In this document: piece by piece, positions 58,881 through 59,202 of the stretch | Numbering within the stretch: position 1 is the stretch's first letter | How the letters are laid out: each line of letters begins with the position of its first letter | Assembly (NCBI GenBank): GCA_964449305.1 | Contig: CAYUYM010000005.1 | Coordinates: 1-59,202, forward strand | Source: CAYUYM01 sp964449305 | GTDB lineage: Bacteria > Bacteroidota > Ignavibacteria > SZUA-365 > CAYQST01 | Direction of reading: 5' to 3' | DNA: 59,202 nucleotides | Translations under genes and position numbers: made by a program | The notes under the pieces: model-generated | The model's database searches: none | Told to the model about the DNA's origin: nothing | Seen by the model: only the letters and a program-made list of their open reading frames with translations

Positions 58881-59202
58881 TCATGCTCCCAGCATCGTGA
58901 GGACGTACGCATCCAGACCGATTCCGGCTTCGTCCCTGGCCGACACAATCGGCTCCGCCACCGGCCAGCGGATGCCGATCGCGGGATCGTCCCAGCGGAT
59001 GCTGATCTCGGATTCCGGGTGATAGTACGCTGTGCACTTGTACACAAACTCCGCGGTATCCGACAGCACCACAAAGCCGTGGGCAAAACCGGGCGGGACC
59101 CACAACTGGCACCTGTTTTCATCGGTCAGAATGGCAGATTCCCAGCGACCGAAGGTCGGGGATGTGGGGCGCAGGTCCACGGCCACATCCCACACGTCAC
59201 CC
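58881..59202 (-). CDS. rmlC: dTDP-4-dehydrorhamnose 3,5-epimerase-like, C-terminal part (5'-truncated by the window)
   Basis: The frame is open to the window edge, so the gene continues upstream beyond 59202. The translation GDVWDVAVDLR followed by SPTFGRWESAIL, CQLWVPPGFAHGFVVLSD, AEFVYKCTAYYHPESE and IRWDDPAIGIRWP is the RmlC cupin core, including the catalytic/substrate region around PGFAHGF. RmlC epimerises C3 and C5 of dTDP-4-keto-6-deoxyglucose on the way to dTDP-rhamnose. It probably belongs to an rml group lying to the right of the window. Confidence 0.92.
   Translation of the reverse strand, partial: GDVWDVAVDLRPTSPTFGRWESAILTDENRCQLWVPPGFAHGFVVLSDTAEFVYKCTAYYHPESEISIRWDDPAIGIRWPVAEPIVSARDEAGIGLDAYVLTMLGA

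Overview
This 59.2-kb window (high GC, roughly 60-65% by eye) is almost entirely one surface-polysaccharide (capsule / O-antigen / exopolysaccharide) biosynthesis locus. Apart from the 3' end of rsgA at the left edge (+ strand), every supported gene lies on the minus strand, so the locus reads from right to left. Most junctions are 1-20 bp overlaps or gaps of a few bases. A strong intrinsic terminator (212-240) ends the locus against the convergent rsgA. A Wzi-like outer-membrane protein and a lipoprotein with a lipobox indicate a diderm. The RsgA tail and the Ig-like lipoprotein are reminiscent of the Bacteroidota/Chlorobiota (Kapabacteria/Ignavibacteria-like) lineage, but that placement is a weak inference. 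No tRNA, rRNA, CRISPR array, IS element or phage gene was found.

Layout in transcription order (right to left). (1) 59202-57620: 5'-truncated rmlC-type epimerase, a frameshifted small gene, and a WlbA/WbpB-type sugar 3-oxidase. (2) 57607-48596: a complete CMP-legionaminic-acid set (legB, legC, legH, legG, legI, ptmE, legF), followed by a class III aminotransferase and a PtmA-like SDR. (3) 48526-42935: a putative transferase, a class II glutaminase fused to a PP-loop sugar amidotransferase, a methyltransferase, an SMR-type small membrane protein and a polyprenyl-phosphate-type GT2. (4) 42892-36447: Wzx flippase, WecE-like aminotransferase, ATP-grasp ligase, GNAT, a GDP-fucose-synthase-like reductase, a 59-bp tandem repeat and gmd. 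(5) 36398-25101: CgeB-like GT, Wzy-like polymerase, GT4, ArnT/GT39-like enzyme, AsnB-like protein, deacetylase, another GT, and an MBOAT plus SGNH O-acylation pair. (6) 25104-18378: CapK-like adenylate-forming ligase, DUF354 protein, DegT-like protein, FemAB-like transferase, a second deacetylase and a DegT aminotransferase. (7) 18381-6722: the initiating polyprenyl glycosylphosphotransferase and a sugar-nucleotide module of heptose type (Gfo/Idh oxidoreductases, acyltransferase, HddA-like GHMP kinase, NDP-sugar epimerase, nucleotidyltransferase, UDP-glucose-dehydrogenase-like protein without the catalytic Cys, SDR, PPi-type phosphofructokinase, GmhA-like SIS isomerase, transaldolase). (8) 6725-269: Wzi-like barrel, lipoprotein, bi-domain oxidoreductase and a WbpD-type N-acetyltransferase.

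Together the genes describe a Wzx/Wzy-dependent heteropolysaccharide. It is started by a WbaP/WcaJ-type transferase and built from several rare sugars: a legionaminic-acid derivative (possibly acetamidino-modified), a Gmd-derived 6-deoxy sugar that may be aminated and N-acylated, a di-N-acetylated uronic acid (WlbA plus WbpD), and a heptose-like sugar. It is then decorated by O-acylation, deacetylation and perhaps (amino)acyl transfer. No Wza/Wzc export machinery is visible and must lie elsewhere. The most interesting points are the glutaminase/PP-loop fusion beside the legionaminate genes, the transaldolase/PPi-PFK/SIS/GHMP heptose-supply module, the Cys-less UDP-glucose-dehydrogenase homologue, and the ligase/FemAB/MBOAT decoration block.
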